The position numbers and the translations under genes were made by a program. Under the pieces are notes generated by a model that saw nothing but the letters and a program-made list of their open reading frames with translations, had not been told where the DNA came from and did no database searches. 64,000 nt of DNA from assembly GCF_024494385.1 (NCBI RefSeq), contig NZ_JAEVLT010000021.1, positions 20,455-84,454 on the forward strand. The letters are read 5' to 3'. Shown in pieces: positions 29,815 to 39,593 of the stretch; positions within the stretch are counted from its first letter, which is position 1, and every line of letters starts with the position of its first letter. The DNA is from Bacillus sp. EB600 (lineage in GTDB: Bacteria; Bacillota; Bacilli; Bacillales; Cytobacillaceae).

Positions 29815-30000
29815 GTGAATGACCCCTCCTTAACACCCTTTCGGGTTGTTTTGAAGAAGGGGCTTCCTGATTCATCAACCGTAGCATAGTGGGGGTTTCC
29901 CACTATGTCTTACACAATCTCCACAGGCGTAGATTATACTGTTCGGACACAACCTTGCCCTACAGTAGTGATTGATATTCAGTTTGCCACAAGCAATTTT
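29815..30000 (-). ncRNA. Putative omega RNA (reRNA) of the TnpB element
   Basis: The region from the 3' end of tnpB to the right end is conserved between this element and the truncated copy at 14889. It contains hairpins, among them CATAGTGGGAAACCCCCACTATG-like pairing at about 29886-29908 and the CCCTTTCGGG stem. In TnpB systems this region is the guide RNA scaffold and the flanking DNA supplies the guide. Here the guide would begin AGCAGCATTTACTACG. The exact RNA ends are inferred. Confidence 0.55.
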
Positions 30001-31043
30001 TCTAATGCCTTTTGTAGGATGTTTAATGCAGCGTTATAGTCCCGATCAATCACCGTCCCGCATTTTGTGCAAATATGAGTGCGAATAGAAAGAGACTTCT
30101 TTACTCGATTGTTACAACAAGAGCAATCTTGAGAAGTGAATTTTGGTTCTACCTTGATAAGCATACCACCATTTCTTTCACATTTATAAGCAAGCATGTT
30201 TCGGAACATACCCCAACCAGCGTCGGAAATAGATTTAGATAATTTCCTGTTTCTGACCATGTTTCGGATATTTAGATTTTCTACAGCAATAACCGAATAA
30301 TCTTCTGCTAAGTTGAAGCTTAATTTGTGAAGAAAGTCTTTTCGTTGGTTCGCAACTTTTTCATGGAATTTCCGAACTCGCTGTACTTGTTTGATGTAGT
30401 TTGCAGAACCCTTTTTCTTTTTTGAAAGTTTACGTTGCGCCTTTTTTAGTTGTTTTTCCTTTTTTCGAAGAAATCTGGGGTTATCATACTGTGAACCATT
30501 CGAAAGGACTGCATATTTATTGAGTCCAACATCTATTCCTATTGTGTTATTTGTATCAATAGAGGCTGGTAACGCTTGTCTTTCGACAGAGAAAATAGCG
30601 TACCATCTTTTACCTTGACGCTTAATGATCAGTTGTTTGATTGTTCCATCTAATGGTCTATGAAGGAGAAGATCAATTTCACCCAGCCTTTTATTGAATA
30701 ACTTACCGCTATCAGAAAAGGACATGGCCATTCGATTGCCTTTTTCATTCACACCAAATTGAGGAAACGTCATACTCGTATAATCTTTATACTTTTTCTG
30801 TTTGGGGTATTTTGCATTTTTTCGAAAGAAGTTTTCAAATGCTTTTTGTAATCGAACAAAAACTTCCTGCAAAGGCTGAGAAGGAACTTCTTTTAGAAAC
30901 GGATACTTCTTTTTATCTGAGGTTTGTTGTTTTTGCATGTCATAACGATTGTAATTCTCTCTATTTTGCTTATATTTATGTTCTTTGTCTAAGAGGGCAG
31001 AATTATAGGTTTGACGGCAGTATTGTAGCCAACGATCTAACAT
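29979..31043 (-). CDS. tnpB: TnpB RNA-guided nuclease, probably N-terminally truncated
   Basis: A 354-residue frame, related to Cas12. RuvC residues are visible: Asp171 (TIGIDVGLNK), Glu255 (IAVENLNIRNM) and Asp335 (DRDYNAALN). The zinc finger has CSCC and CTKC. TnpB uses an RNA from the element's 3' end to cut DNA beside a short target-adjacent motif, helping the element persist. The frame starts at ATG 31043 without a ribosome site. Further upstream the same frame reads LLNQK-TAG-EIFPTEEQKV, which looks like the normal N-terminus with one nonsense codon, so the product is probably missing about 20 residues. Confidence 0.87.
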   Translation of the reverse strand: MLDRWLQYCRQTYNSALLDKEHKYKQNRENYNRYDMQKQQTSDKKKYPFLKEVPSQPLQEVFVRLQKAFENFFRKNAKYPKQKKYKDYTSMTFPQFGVNEKGNRMAMSFSDSGKLFNKRLGEIDLLLHRPLDGTIKQLIIKRQGKRWYAIFSVERQALPASIDTNNTIGIDVGLNKYAVLSNGSQYDNPRFLRKKEKQLKKAQRKLSKKKKGSANYIKQVQRVRKFHEKVANQRKDFLHKLSFNLAEDYSVIAVENLNIRNMVRNRKLSKSISDAGWGMFRNMLAYKCERNGGMLIKVEPKFTSQDCSCCNNRVKKSLSIRTHICTKCGTVIDRDYNAALNILQKALEKLLVAN

Positions 31044-31295
31044 TACTTTTTGTTCTTCGGTTGGGAAAATCTCCTATTTTTGATTCAACAACACTACCAT
31101 CACCTCGAACTATATATATGTTTAATTATACCAAATGAAAAGGAAAGAGAACAAATGTTTTGTCTTACACCAACCGAAATTCATCCCCTCCCTAACCATG
31201 GGCTTTGCCCTTCACAGGTTTGAGGAAGGGGAATTCTTTCGGGATTCGTTAAACTGGATAAATAATTAGAAACTCAATAATAAATTTTCTAAATG

Positions 31296-31339
31296 AAGAT
31301 ACCTTTTTACTTAAAAAAGCGATAGTAAAAAGGTATCTT
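31296..31339. terminator. Terminator left behind the interrupted M20 gene
   Basis: AAGATACCTTTTTAC pairs perfectly with GTAAAAAGGTATCTT and a TTTC tail follows. It presumably terminated the amidohydrolase transcript before the TnpB insertion. Confidence 0.75.
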
Positions 31340-31493
31340 TTCTAGTCTATTAAATGACTGTTCTCTGTATTTTTCTTTAAATTTGATTTATCCTATTATA
31401 ATGATAATGTACTTTGGTATAATTTATCTAAAAACAAACTGAAATAATGAAAGTATTCTTCCTTTAATATATAGGGAGAGGAAGGGCGAAATC

Positions 31494-32864
31494 TTGGGAA
31501 TAGATATCAGAAATATCAAAAGATTAATGGACTATGATAATATTTTAGTTGTCGATGAAAAAGGAATAATCATTTTTTTTGATCTAGCCGATTTGAATGT
31601 TCTTAGAGAAATTGGTCTTAGACCTGAAGAATTTATGGGAAAACATATTACCTCATTTTATGAAAACCTTACAAATGAAAACAGTACCATTATGAGAGTA
31701 ATAAAAAGTGGTAAAGCCGAAAGCAATGTTAGACAACAGTTAGTTACAAAAAATGGAAATCATTTCGAATCGATAAGCTCCACATATCCGATTATTGACA
31801 ACAATAAAGTGATTGGAGCAATTGAGTTCGCAAAACACTATTATTCCAAGAAAAATATACAGTCGTTGGATAAAATGGCAAGTCATAAAGTTTATCGAAA
31901 AAATAATACCATCTATACTATGGATAATATTATTACTGCCAATCCAAACATGAAAGCCATTAAAGAAAAGATAAGAAAAATTGCGAAAACCAATTCTAGT
32001 GTATTAATAAATGGAAAAACAGGCACAGGAAAAGAGGTTGTTGCTCAGTCGATACACAACTTAAGTGACCGGTATGGTTCTCCTTTTCTTTCAGTAAACT
32101 GTGGAGCGATTCCCCCTAACCTTCTGGAGAGTACTTTGTTTGGTACAGTAAAAGGGAGTTTTACAGGCGCCACAGACATGCCAGGATTGTTCGAACAAGC
32201 TGAAGGCGGAACATTATTTTTGGATGAAATTAATTCTTTAGATTTTTATCTTCAGGTGAAACTGCTTAAAGCGATTGAAGAAAAAATGATAAGAAGGATT
32301 GGTGGGAATAAAAATATTTATGTTGACATAAGGATGATTTCGGCGACGAATGAAGATCCGGAAATCCTGGTTTCTGAAAAGAGATTACGGGAGGATCTTT
32401 TTTACAGGTTGGGAGTTGTCCAAATTGATTTGCCTACTTTAGAGGAGAGAAAAGAGGATATTGAACCGCTGGTTGAATATTATATACATTTTTACAACAA
32501 TAATATGAATATGTATATCAAAGGTGTCAAGCCTGAAGTGTTGGAATGTTTTAAAAGATATTCCTGGCCGGGAAATATAAGAGAATTAAAGAATGCGATT
32601 GAAACGGCTTATAATAATGCTGAGTCCAATCAAATCTCGTTGGAAGATATTCCTAAAAGAATTAGCAAACATCATGAAGCACCTTTGCCTAATCATAAGG
32701 GCACTAAAGAAAGTACGTTAAAAAACACGATCCAGGAATTGGAGAAATCCATTATCGCTAGTGAATTGAAAAATACAAATGGGAAGTTGACAGATGCGGC
32801 ACTCCGTTTAGGAATTTCAAAACAATTATTAAAGTATAAAATAGAAAAATACAAGTTAAGGTAA
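31494..32864 (+). CDS. Sigma-54-dependent activator, RocR-like
   Basis: A 456-residue enhancer-binding protein: N-terminal PAS domain (about 10-115), AAA+ domain (about 145-380) with Walker A NGKTGTGKE and Walker B GGTLFLDEIN, and a C-terminal Fis-type helix-turn-helix (LTDAALRLGISKQLLKYK). The sigma-54-contact loop reads GSFTGA instead of GAFTGA. The TTG start follows AGGAAGGG. It is intact, lies upstream of rocA-rocD-rocG with a sigma-54 promoter, and has a strong terminator. It probably activates arginine/ornithine degradation in response to ornithine or citrulline, as RocR does. Confidence 0.92.
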   Translation: MGIDIRNIKRLMDYDNILVVDEKGIIIFFDLADLNVLREIGLRPEEFMGKHITSFYENLTNENSTIMRVIKSGKAESNVRQQLVTKNGNHFESISSTYPIIDNNKVIGAIEFAKHYYSKKNIQSLDKMASHKVYRKNNTIYTMDNIITANPNMKAIKEKIRKIAKTNSSVLINGKTGTGKEVVAQSIHNLSDRYGSPFLSVNCGAIPPNLLESTLFGTVKGSFTGATDMPGLFEQAEGGTLFLDEINSLDFYLQVKLLKAIEEKMIRRIGGNKNIYVDIRMISATNEDPEILVSEKRLREDLFYRLGVVQIDLPTLEERKEDIEPLVEYYIHFYNNNMNMYIKGVKPEVLECFKRYSWPGNIRELKNAIETAYNNAESNQISLEDIPKRISKHHEAPLPNHKGTKESTLKNTIQELEKSIIASELKNTNGKLTDAALRLGISKQLLKYKIEKYKLR

Positions 32865-32896
32865 AAGTTTTTACTTATAGTAAAAATTTTTACCTT
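32862..32896 (+). terminator. Terminator of the RocR-like gene
   Basis: GGTAAAAGTTTTTAC and GTAAAAATTTTTACC form a 15-base near-perfect stem overlapping the stop codon, followed by TTTTTT. Confidence 0.8.
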
Positions 32897-33063
32897 TTTT
32901 GATTTGTTCAAAAATGCTTCAATAAAACTTTTATGATTATAAACATTGATTTAATTGTTTTTCATGGTTAAATAAAATGATTAATTTCTAAAAAAATTGC
33001 ATAAAAATTGCATTAAATTACTCATGAAAACGCTAAATATTGAATAAAGGGGGATTGTAAATT

Positions 33064-33350
33064 GTGGAAAACCAAATAAATGACTCACATCGTGGGCTGA
33101 AACGCCGACACATTACCATGATTTCAATCGGTGGAGCAATCGGAACAGGACTGTTCCTCGCTTTTGGAAATGTGGTTTCAAAGGAAGTTTTCTGAGCGGT
33201 CCAATGCTTATTTGAATTTTAGTTTATGTTTTAATGAAAAGTCTTGGAGAAATGTCAACTGTTTTAGCTAACTCAAAACGTCCAAAAGTTGATGGTGTTG
33301 GATGTCAAAGATTTGATGGGGCTTGACCATCATAATTGTAAAACAGTCCG
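33064..33350 (+). pseudogene. APC amino acid permease N-terminal remnant
   Basis: A GTG start gives HRGLKRRHITMISIGGAIGT, then GLFLAFGNVVS and a stop at 33193-33195. Continuing in broken frames, YVLMKSLGEMSTVLAN matches the next part of a RocE-like permease. The rest is gone. In Bacillus roc clusters such a permease imports arginine or ornithine. Confidence 0.85.
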
Positions 33351-33448
33351 CCTGCTGTTGATGTGACCCTGTCAGGTATCTCCGATCAGGGTTCTTATCG
33401 TTAAAAAGAAAAGCCTGCCAAGGCAATCCTTTTAACCTTTAAAACAAA

Positions 33449-33554
33449 TTATTATTTCAATAGATCCTTAGGCTTTGTAACGATTTGCAATGTATATGAG
33501 GTGCTGGGCGAAGGCTTTACATTAGATGAAAATAAAATGCCAATCGCAATGTAA
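33449..33554 (+). pseudogene. YitT C-terminal remnant
   Basis: About 34 codons (GFVTICNVYEVLGEGFTLDE then NKMPIAM and stop) match the end of the intact YitT gene at 28318-29190. The rest of the gene is absent. Confidence 0.85.
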
Positions 33555-33651
33555 AATTTTAATAATAGCCGTGGAACTAAAACTAATCAGCTAAATGGAT
33601 TACAATCGTAACATCTTATTAAGAATCTTTAAAGTGAATTTTGAATAAAGT

Positions 33652-33697
33652 ATTTTTTACGCAATTAGTAAAAATATTTTTACTGATTGCGTATTTT
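33652..33697. terminator. Bidirectional terminator before the roc promoter
   Basis: TACGCAATTAGTAAAAAT pairs with ATTTTTACTGATTGCGTA with one mismatch, and T-runs flank both sides. Confidence 0.75.
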
Positions 33698-33925
33698 TGT
33701 ATTATATGAATAAATCTTGCTAGATAGGTTAGCTAAATTCATTTCATATCATTTTGATATGGGTAAAATTAAATTTATGAAAATTCCTAGACTATCTATA
33801 CGTTTATTTAAGCAAAAAAACGATACGGATGCAAAAACATTTTTCATTTGCTGATTGTTTAATAATTTTGTCAAAAAAATTTTGGCACTAGAGAGCAAGA
33901 ACCCTAGTATTCTAGCTAATACTTG

Positions 33926-33942
33926 TTGGCATGAAATTTGCA
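33926..33942 (+). promoter_or_regulatory. Sigma-54 promoter of rocA
   Basis: TTGGCATGAAATTTGCA matches the -24/-12 consensus with GG and GC ten bases apart, 42 bases before the rocA start. Confidence 0.92.
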
Positions 33943-33984
33943 TGGATATATAGTGTAGTGACTAATCAACAAGGAGGAACAATG

Positions 33985-35526
33985 ATGAAACCTTATTCAC
34001 AAGAACCATTAACTGATTTTTCGGTTAAAAAAAATAAACTAGCTTTTCAAGAAGCTCTCGCATACGTTGAAACACAACTTGGAAAGGATTATCCGGTTGT
34101 TATTGGGGGAGAAAAGATTTTTACAGAAAAAAAAATAATCTCCACAAATCCAGCTAATAAAGAAGAAGTAATTGGAAAAGTATCCAAAGTAGATAAAGAA
34201 CTGGCTGAAAAGGCGATGCAGGTGGCATTAGATACATTTGAAACTTGGAAAAAATGGCCCCCTGAACATCGTGCCAATATTTTATTCAAGGCTGCTGCGA
34301 TCTTAAAACGCCGTAAACATGAATTTTCTGCCTATATGGTAAAAGAAGCTGGGAAGCCATGGGTAGAAGCTGCTGCGGATACGGCTGAAGCAACAGATTT
34401 CTTAGAATATTATGGCCGGCAAATGCTTCGCCTTAAAGATGGATTCCCTGTTGTAAACCGCGAAGGTGAGTTCAATCAATATAACTATATTCCGCTTGGA
34501 GTCGGAATTATTATTTCACCGTTTAACTTCCCATTAGCGATTATGGCAGGAACAACGGTTGCAGCAATTGTAACGGGTAACACAGTTCTTCTTAAGCCTG
34601 CAAATACAACAGCAATCATCGCAGCCAAATTTGTTGAACTAATGGAAGAAGCCGGACTTCCAAAAGGGGTCCTAAACTATGTACCAGGAAGCGGGGCAGA
34701 AATTGGTGATTACCTCGTCGACCATCCTAAAACCCGATTTGTTTCATTTACAGGATCCCGCGAGGTAGGCTGCCGTATTTATGAACGCGCTGCTAAAGGA
34801 CACTCTGGCCAAAAATGGCTCAAACGCGTTATTGCCGAAATGGGCGGAAAAGATACTGTTGTAGTAGATCGTGATGCTGATATTGATTTGGCAGTTGAAA
34901 GTATCGTTTACTCTGCTTTTGGATTCGCTGGCCAAAAATGTTCTGCCGGTTCTCGTGCCGTTATTCATCAGGACATTTATGATGAAGTCCTTGAAAGAGC
35001 TGTTGCCCTTACAAAAACACTAACAGTTGGTGATCCGGCTGAGGGGGCATACATGGGACCTGTCATTGATGATCGCTCATTCAAGAAGATAATGAACTAT
35101 ATTGAGATAGGAAAACAAGAAGGCAGATTGATGACTGGCGGTGAAGGTGATGATTCTAAAGGTTACTTCATCCAGCCAACTATTTTTGCTAATGTAGATG
35201 AAAAAGCACGCCTGATGCAGGAAGAAATTTTTGGACCGGTTCTTACATTCTGTAAGGCTCGTGATTTTGACCATATGATGGAAATTGCCAACAACACAGA
35301 TTATGGTCTGACCGGTGCATTCATTTCTAAAAATCGTGAGCATATCGAACGGGCACGTGAAGAGTTCCACGTTGGAAACCTTTATTTTAACACGAAATGT
35401 ACAGGTGCAGTTGTTGGCCATCAGCCATTTGGCGGATTTAATATGTCAGGAACAGATTCAAAAGCAGGCGGCCCTGATTACTTAGTTCTTCATATGCAAG
35501 CAAAATCAACATCTGAAAAGTTATAA
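33985..35526 (+). CDS. rocA: 1-pyrroline-5-carboxylate dehydrogenase
   Basis: Oxidises glutamate-5-semialdehyde (pyrroline-5-carboxylate) to glutamate with NAD+, the last step of arginine, ornithine and proline breakdown. The 513 residues are full length. Catalytic features are [17 protein letters not shown], the general base in [13 protein letters not shown] and the nucleophile in [12 protein letters not shown]. The second ATG at 33985 is preferred because AAGGAGG lies seven bases upstream and the broken paralogue starts at this point. It heads the rocA-rocD-rocG operon under a sigma-54 promoter. Confidence 0.96.
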   Translation: MKPYSQEPLTDFSVKKNKLAFQEALAYVETQLGKDYPVVIGGEKIFTEKKIISTNPANKEEVIGKVSKVDKELAEKAMQVALDTFETWKKWPPEHRANILFKAAAILKRRKHEFSAYMVKEAGKPWVEAAADTAEATDFLEYYGRQMLRLKDGFPVVNREGEFNQYNYIPLGVGIIISPFNFPLAIMAGTTVAAIVTGNTVLLKPANTTAIIAAKFVELMEEAGLPKGVLNYVPGSGAEIGDYLVDHPKTRFVSFTGSREVGCRIYERAAKGHSGQKWLKRVIAEMGGKDTVVVDRDADIDLAVESIVYSAFGFAGQKCSAGSRAVIHQDIYDEVLERAVALTKTLTVGDPAEGAYMGPVIDDRSFKKIMNYIEIGKQEGRLMTGGEGDDSKGYFIQPTIFANVDEKARLMQEEIFGPVLTFCKARDFDHMMEIANNTDYGLTGAFISKNREHIERAREEFHVGNLYFNTKCTGAVVGHQPFGGFNMSGTDSKAGGPDYLVLHMQAKSTSEKL

Positions 35527-35605
35527 AAACAGCCAGGAATGCGAAAGGTGGAGGGCATCATCACCGTCCTTCATCTTTCGGGACATAGAGAAAGGGGATA
35601 TTAAA

Positions 35606-36808
35606 ATGATAGCAGCAAAAGCAAATTCAAATGAAATTATTCAAAATACAGACAAGTTTGGGGCGCATAACTATCATCCGCTTCCAATTGTTATATCAAA
35701 AGCAGAAGGAGTTTGGGTGGAAAGTCCAGAGGGAAATCGTTACTTGGACATGTTAAGCTCTTATTCAGCTTTAAACCAAGGACATCGTCACCCAAAAATT
35801 ATCCAGGCATTAAAAGATCAGGCAGATAAAGTAACATTAACTTCCCGCGCTTTCCACAATGACCAACTTGGTCTTTGGTATGAGAAAATTTGTCAGATAA
35901 CGAATAAAAATATGGTACTTCCAATGAACACTGGAGCAGAAGCAGTTGAAACCGCTCTCAAGACAGCTCGCCGCTGGGGCTATGATGTCAAAGGAATTCC
36001 TGAAAACCAAGCAGAAATTATTGCTTGTGTAGGGAACTTCCATGGGCGGACAATGGGGGCTGTTTCTCTATCATCTGATCCGGAGTATAAAAGGGGCTTC
36101 GGGCCATTGTTGCCGGGAATTAAATTAGTTCCATACGGTGACATAGAATCATTAAAAGCGGAGATTACAGATCATACAGCTGCATTTTTAGTGGAGCCAA
36201 TCCAAGGGGAAGCTGGAATTGTCATTCCTCCTGATGGATTCTTAAAGGCGGTATCCGAATTATGTAAAGAAAAGAACGTATTATTCATTGCCGATGAAAT
36301 CCAAACCGGCCTGGCCCGCACAGGAAAAATGTTTGCTAGCGATTGGGAGGATGTCACTCCTGATGTGTATATTTTAGGTAAAGCCCTCGGCGGAGGTGTA
36401 TTCCCGATTTCCTGTGTTGTTGCAAATGCTGATATTCTTGGTGTTTTCAACCCGGGTTCACATGGGTCTACTTTTGGTGGTAACCCGCTTGCTTGTGCTG
36501 TTTCCATTGCTGCATTAGATGTCATTGAGGAAGAAAAACTTACTGAACGGTCTTTTGAATTAGGGAAATACTTCCTTAATGAACTCAAGACAATCGAAAA
36601 TCCGATCATTAAAGAAGTTCGGGGAAAAGGTCTATTTATCGGGGTTGAACTAACGGAAGCAGCGAGACCATATTGCGAAAAATTAAAAGAAGAAGGATTG
36701 CTTTGTAAGGAAACACATGACTTTGTGATAAGATTTGCTCCCCCTCTTATTATTAAAAAAGAAGAAATTAACTGGGCTCTTGAGCGAATTAAAAAAGTTT
36801 TATCATAA
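35606..36808 (+). CDS. rocD: Ornithine aminotransferase
   Basis: PLP-dependent enzyme transferring the delta-amino group of ornithine to 2-oxoglutarate, giving glutamate semialdehyde for RocA. The 400 residues are full length. The PLP lysine lies in [15 protein letters not shown], with [15 protein letters not shown] and [14 protein letters not shown] also present. AAAGGGG precedes the ATG. The rocA-rocD gap of 79 bases contains a hairpin (CGAAAGGTGGAGG with CCTTCATCTTTCG) that may stabilise or punctuate the mRNA. Confidence 0.95.
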   Translation: MIAAKANSNEIIQNTDKFGAHNYHPLPIVISKAEGVWVESPEGNRYLDMLSSYSALNQGHRHPKIIQALKDQADKVTLTSRAFHNDQLGLWYEKICQITNKNMVLPMNTGAEAVETALKTARRWGYDVKGIPENQAEIIACVGNFHGRTMGAVSLSSDPEYKRGFGPLLPGIKLVPYGDIESLKAEITDHTAAFLVEPIQGEAGIVIPPDGFLKAVSELCKEKNVLFIADEIQTGLARTGKMFASDWEDVTPDVYILGKALGGGVFPISCVVANADILGVFNPGSHGSTFGGNPLACAVSIAALDVIEEEKLTERSFELGKYFLNELKTIENPIIKEVRGKGLFIGVELTEAARPYCEKLKEEGLLCKETHDFVIRFAPPLIIKKEEINWALERIKKVLS

Positions 36809-36882
36809 AAGGAAATCTTGGATTTCCTTATAAAGTAAGCAACAATCCCTATCAAAAAACTAACCCTTAAGAGGTGTCAACC

Positions 36883-38166
36883 ATGGCTGTTAAAGAACAG
36901 ATATTGAAGCAACAGCAAGAGGAACAAGAGTCGCTAAATATGCTTCACTCTACACAATCCGTGATTCACGAAGCATTAACGAAATTAGGCTATAAGGAAG
37001 AAATGTTTGAACTATTAAAAGAACCATTACGATTTTTAGCGGTTCGAATTCCTGTAAAAATGGACGATGGATCCGTTAAAGTATTTACAGGCTACCGCTC
37101 TCAGCATAACGATTCCGTTGGTCCGACAAAAGGTGGTATTCGATTCCATCCGAAAGTAGATGAAGCCGAGGTAAAAGCATTATCGATTTGGATGAGCTTA
37201 AAATGTGGAATTACCAATTTGCCATTTGGGGGAGGTAAAGGCGGAATCATTTGCGACCCTCGACAAATGTCACTAAGGGAACTTGAAAGATTAAGCCGCG
37301 GCTATGTTCGTGCGATCAGCCAAATTGTGGGTCCTAACAAAGATATACCTGCTCCTGATGTCTATACCAATTCACAAATTATGGCCTGGATGATGGATGA
37401 ATACAGCCACCTTCGTGAGTTTGACTCACCAGGATTTATTACTGGTAAGCCAATCGCATTAGGCGGATCACATGGACGGGAAACAGCTACTGCCCGCGGG
37501 GTGGCAATCATTATTGAAGAAACGGCTAAGAAAAAAGGAATCAGGCTTGAAGGTGCACGCGTTGTTATCCAGGGGTTTGGAAATGCAGGAAGCTACCTGG
37601 CAAAATTCATGCATGATGCCGGGGCAAAGGTTGTAGGTGTTTCGGATGTATACGGTGCGATCGCTGACCCTAATGGACTGGATATCAACTATTTACTTGA
37701 CCATCGTGACAGCTTCGGAACATTCTCCAAACTATTTAAAAATACGTTAACAAACAAAGAGTTATTCGAACTGGATTGTGATATTCTTGTTCCTGCAGCC
37801 ATTTCGAACCAGATTACTGCAAAAAATGTTTATGATATTAAAGCATCGATCGTAGTTGAAGCCGCAAATGGACCAACTACTCTTGAAGCAACCAAAATTT
37901 TAACCGAGCAAGGAGTATTCCTTGTACCGGACATTCTATCAAATGCTGGTGGAGTAACAGTTTCTTATTTTGAATGGGTGCAAAATAATCAGGGATATTA
38001 CTGGACTGATGAGGAGGTTGAGCAAAAACTCAAAAAGATCATGGTTGATTCATTTGAAAATATTTATCAAATAGCCCAATCACATAATGTAGACATGCGT
38101 TTAGCTGCTTATATGGTAGGGATAAAGAAATCAGCAGAGGCCTCAAGTTTCCGGGGCTGGGTTTAA
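36883..38166 (+). CDS. rocG: Catabolic NAD-glutamate dehydrogenase
   Basis: Deaminates glutamate to 2-oxoglutarate and ammonium, completing the pathway started by RocD and RocA. It has 427 residues. The glutamate-binding GPTKGGIRFHP, LKCGITNLPFGGGKGGI and the catalytic Asp in IPAPDVYTN are present, with the Rossmann motif VVIQGFGNAGSYLAK. The ATG at 36883 follows GAGGTG; the GTG at 36874 lies within that site. In B. subtilis rocG is a separate sigma-54 unit; here it is the third gene of rocA-rocD-rocG. Confidence 0.94.
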   Translation: MAVKEQILKQQQEEQESLNMLHSTQSVIHEALTKLGYKEEMFELLKEPLRFLAVRIPVKMDDGSVKVFTGYRSQHNDSVGPTKGGIRFHPKVDEAEVKALSIWMSLKCGITNLPFGGGKGGIICDPRQMSLRELERLSRGYVRAISQIVGPNKDIPAPDVYTNSQIMAWMMDEYSHLREFDSPGFITGKPIALGGSHGRETATARGVAIIIEETAKKKGIRLEGARVVIQGFGNAGSYLAKFMHDAGAKVVGVSDVYGAIADPNGLDINYLLDHRDSFGTFSKLFKNTLTNKELFELDCDILVPAAISNQITAKNVYDIKASIVVEAANGPTTLEATKILTEQGVFLVPDILSNAGGVTVSYFEWVQNNQGYYWTDEEVEQKLKKIMVDSFENIYQIAQSHNVDMRLAAYMVGIKKSAEASSFRGWV

Positions 38167-38272
38167 TCTGTCCAAATTTAGCTACGGATACAAGAATCAC
38201 TAAATTAAACTCTGGTAAAGTGGAAATCAAACCACGTTTACTAACCGAAACTTTTGGTAAGGAGTGGGAGAT

Positions 38273-38528
38273 TTGAAAGTTGCCGATGAGACGATATATA
38301 GTCCTTGGTCCGGTACCGTTGAAAGTGTGTTCATCCAAAAAAAACAACCATGTTTACGAATGGGAGAAATTGTTTTTAATTACAACTGCCAACGGCATGG
38401 TTGAAGAGATTTCGATCGGGATCAGTGGGCTTATTACGTCTTTACATGTGAAAAAGGGCCAAAAAGTCGAGGTCAGCTCAGTATTGGCTACGATTCAAGA
38501 TGATTTACTTATAACCGGTTCTGAATAA
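38273..38528 (+). pseudogene. Small biotinyl/lipoyl-like domain protein, frameshifted at an A8 run
   Basis: A TTG start behind AAGGAG begins KVADETIYSPWSGTVESVF. The second half, in another frame, reads VYEWEKLFLITTANGMVEEI and ISGLITSLHVKKGQKVEVSS, together a small beta-barrel like biotin/lipoyl attachment domains. No clear attachment lysine motif is seen. The two halves join across eight adenines at 38337-38344, which could be a mutation, a sequencing error or a slippage site. It is the last gene of the roc operon before its terminator. Confidence 0.65.
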
Positions 38529-38538
38529 GAAACGGCGC

Positions 38539-38576
38539 AAAAATACTCTTTCCATATATATGGAAAGAGTATTTTT
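38539..38576 (+). terminator. Terminator of the roc operon
   Basis: A 38-base perfect palindrome, AAAAATACTCTTTCCATATA with its complement, ending in TTTTT. Confidence 0.92.
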
Positions 38577-38659
38577 GTGTTTGTAAGGGAAAATTCAATT
38601 TACTAAAATAATTCAAAGCAGTGTAATTTCAATTGATTCGAAGGGGTAATCAAGAAAAT

Positions 38660-38975
38660 GATTCCAGAGAAATTTGAGCAAATTGGCTGGTTATGATAGT
38701 GCATTATAACAGATGGAAATGGGGTCATTAATGGCGTGAGACCTGAAGAATTTATGGGAAAACATGTCACCTCTTTTTATAAAAATCTGACGAATAAAAA
38801 CAGTACGATTACGAATGTATTAAAAACTGGAAATGCTGTTTGCGATGTCAAACAAGAATTAATTGCAATGAATGGCAGTACATTTCAACAATCAATTCTA
38901 CCTATCCCATACATGATAATGAAAGAATCATTGGGGCAATAGAATTTTCCGAACATATCAAAATGATATGCTGAT
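38660..38975 (+). pseudogene. PAS-domain fragment of a RocR-like activator
   Basis: The stretch MRPEEFMGKHVTSFYKNLTN and what follows match residues 43-110 of the intact activator at 31494. AAA+ and DNA-binding domains are absent. It is a third copy of this regulator type within 14 kb. Confidence 0.85.
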
Positions 38976-39059
38976 TGCAATGTTGCACAAGTTTATTTGA
39001 TCTTAGTCTGGGGAATACCGATGATTGCACAAATCAGTATCCTGTATATCGGATTTCTT

Positions 39060-39350
39060 CCAATTTAACATTGCCCTGCCACTGGCTATCTATAATGGGG
39101 CTTACAGTTCCGAGATTTTTCGCGGGGCGATACAATCTATTGAACAGATGGAAGTGGTACGGTCATTGGGTATGATTAACAATCGTTCAAGGAGAGAACA
39201 ATCATCCACTTGAAATCTATATGGTTACCGGAATATTTTAACTTGTGCTTGTTGGAGTATTTACCTTTGTCTTTAATAAATTGGAAAAAAGATTTACTCC
39301 AACTTTAAAACCAGACATGAAGATGGAAAACATCGAAGTGAAAACGTAAG
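39060..39350 (+). pseudogene. Polar amino acid ABC transporter permease fragment
   Basis: Pieces read ALPLAIYNGAYSSEIFRGAI then QMEVVRSLGM, the EAA-loop region of HisM/GlnP-type permeases, and after a frame change LVLVGVFTFVFNKLEKRF with a short tail and stop. The N-terminal half is missing. Confidence 0.8.
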
Positions 39351-39387
39351 GCATTTTTTCCAAAAGAAAATAGATTCATTATTCTTT

Positions 39388-39421
39388 AACCGACAATAAT
39401 CAAGTTGTCGGTTGTTTTGTA
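39388..39421 (+). terminator. Intrinsic terminator
   Basis: AACCGACAA pairs with TTGTCGGTT and GTTTTG follows. It closes the ABC-permease remnant. Apart from a promoter at 39594, the stretch 39422-39760 has no gene. Confidence 0.75.
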
Positions 39422-39593
39422 AAAATTTTTGCAAAAATCAAAAATATTTTACATCAGATAATTAATTTATTAAAAATCTATCTTTCCAATTTTTAAAAAT
39501 AATTTCGTCATTTTTGTTGAAAAATAAAGTTTTTAAGGATTTTAAAGAGTAAATCAAAAAAGTCCTCAAAATCTACCTATAAAATTTAAAAAG

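Larger units (their letters stand above)
29815..31248 (-). mobile_element. IS200/IS605-superfamily element with tnpB only
   Basis: The right end (29815) carries a small CCCTTTCGGG hairpin and the left end (about 31175-31248) a hairpin of CCCCTCCCTAACC with GGTTTGAGGAAGGGG. No tnpA is present. Comparing the flanks with the intact M20 paralogue places the boundaries: removing the element restores GCTGCT-TTAAACTGG, that is A-A-L-N-W. On the element strand the target left of the insertion is TTTAA. Confidence 0.88.

Noticed and set aside
32960..33060. Possible sigma-54 promoter (two TTGCAT boxes) before the permease remnant
   Set aside because: No GG element at the required ten-base distance.
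38166..38275. Short frame after rocG ending TETFGKEWEI
   Set aside because: Some protein-like character, but no start or ribosome site; cannot be told from leader sequence.
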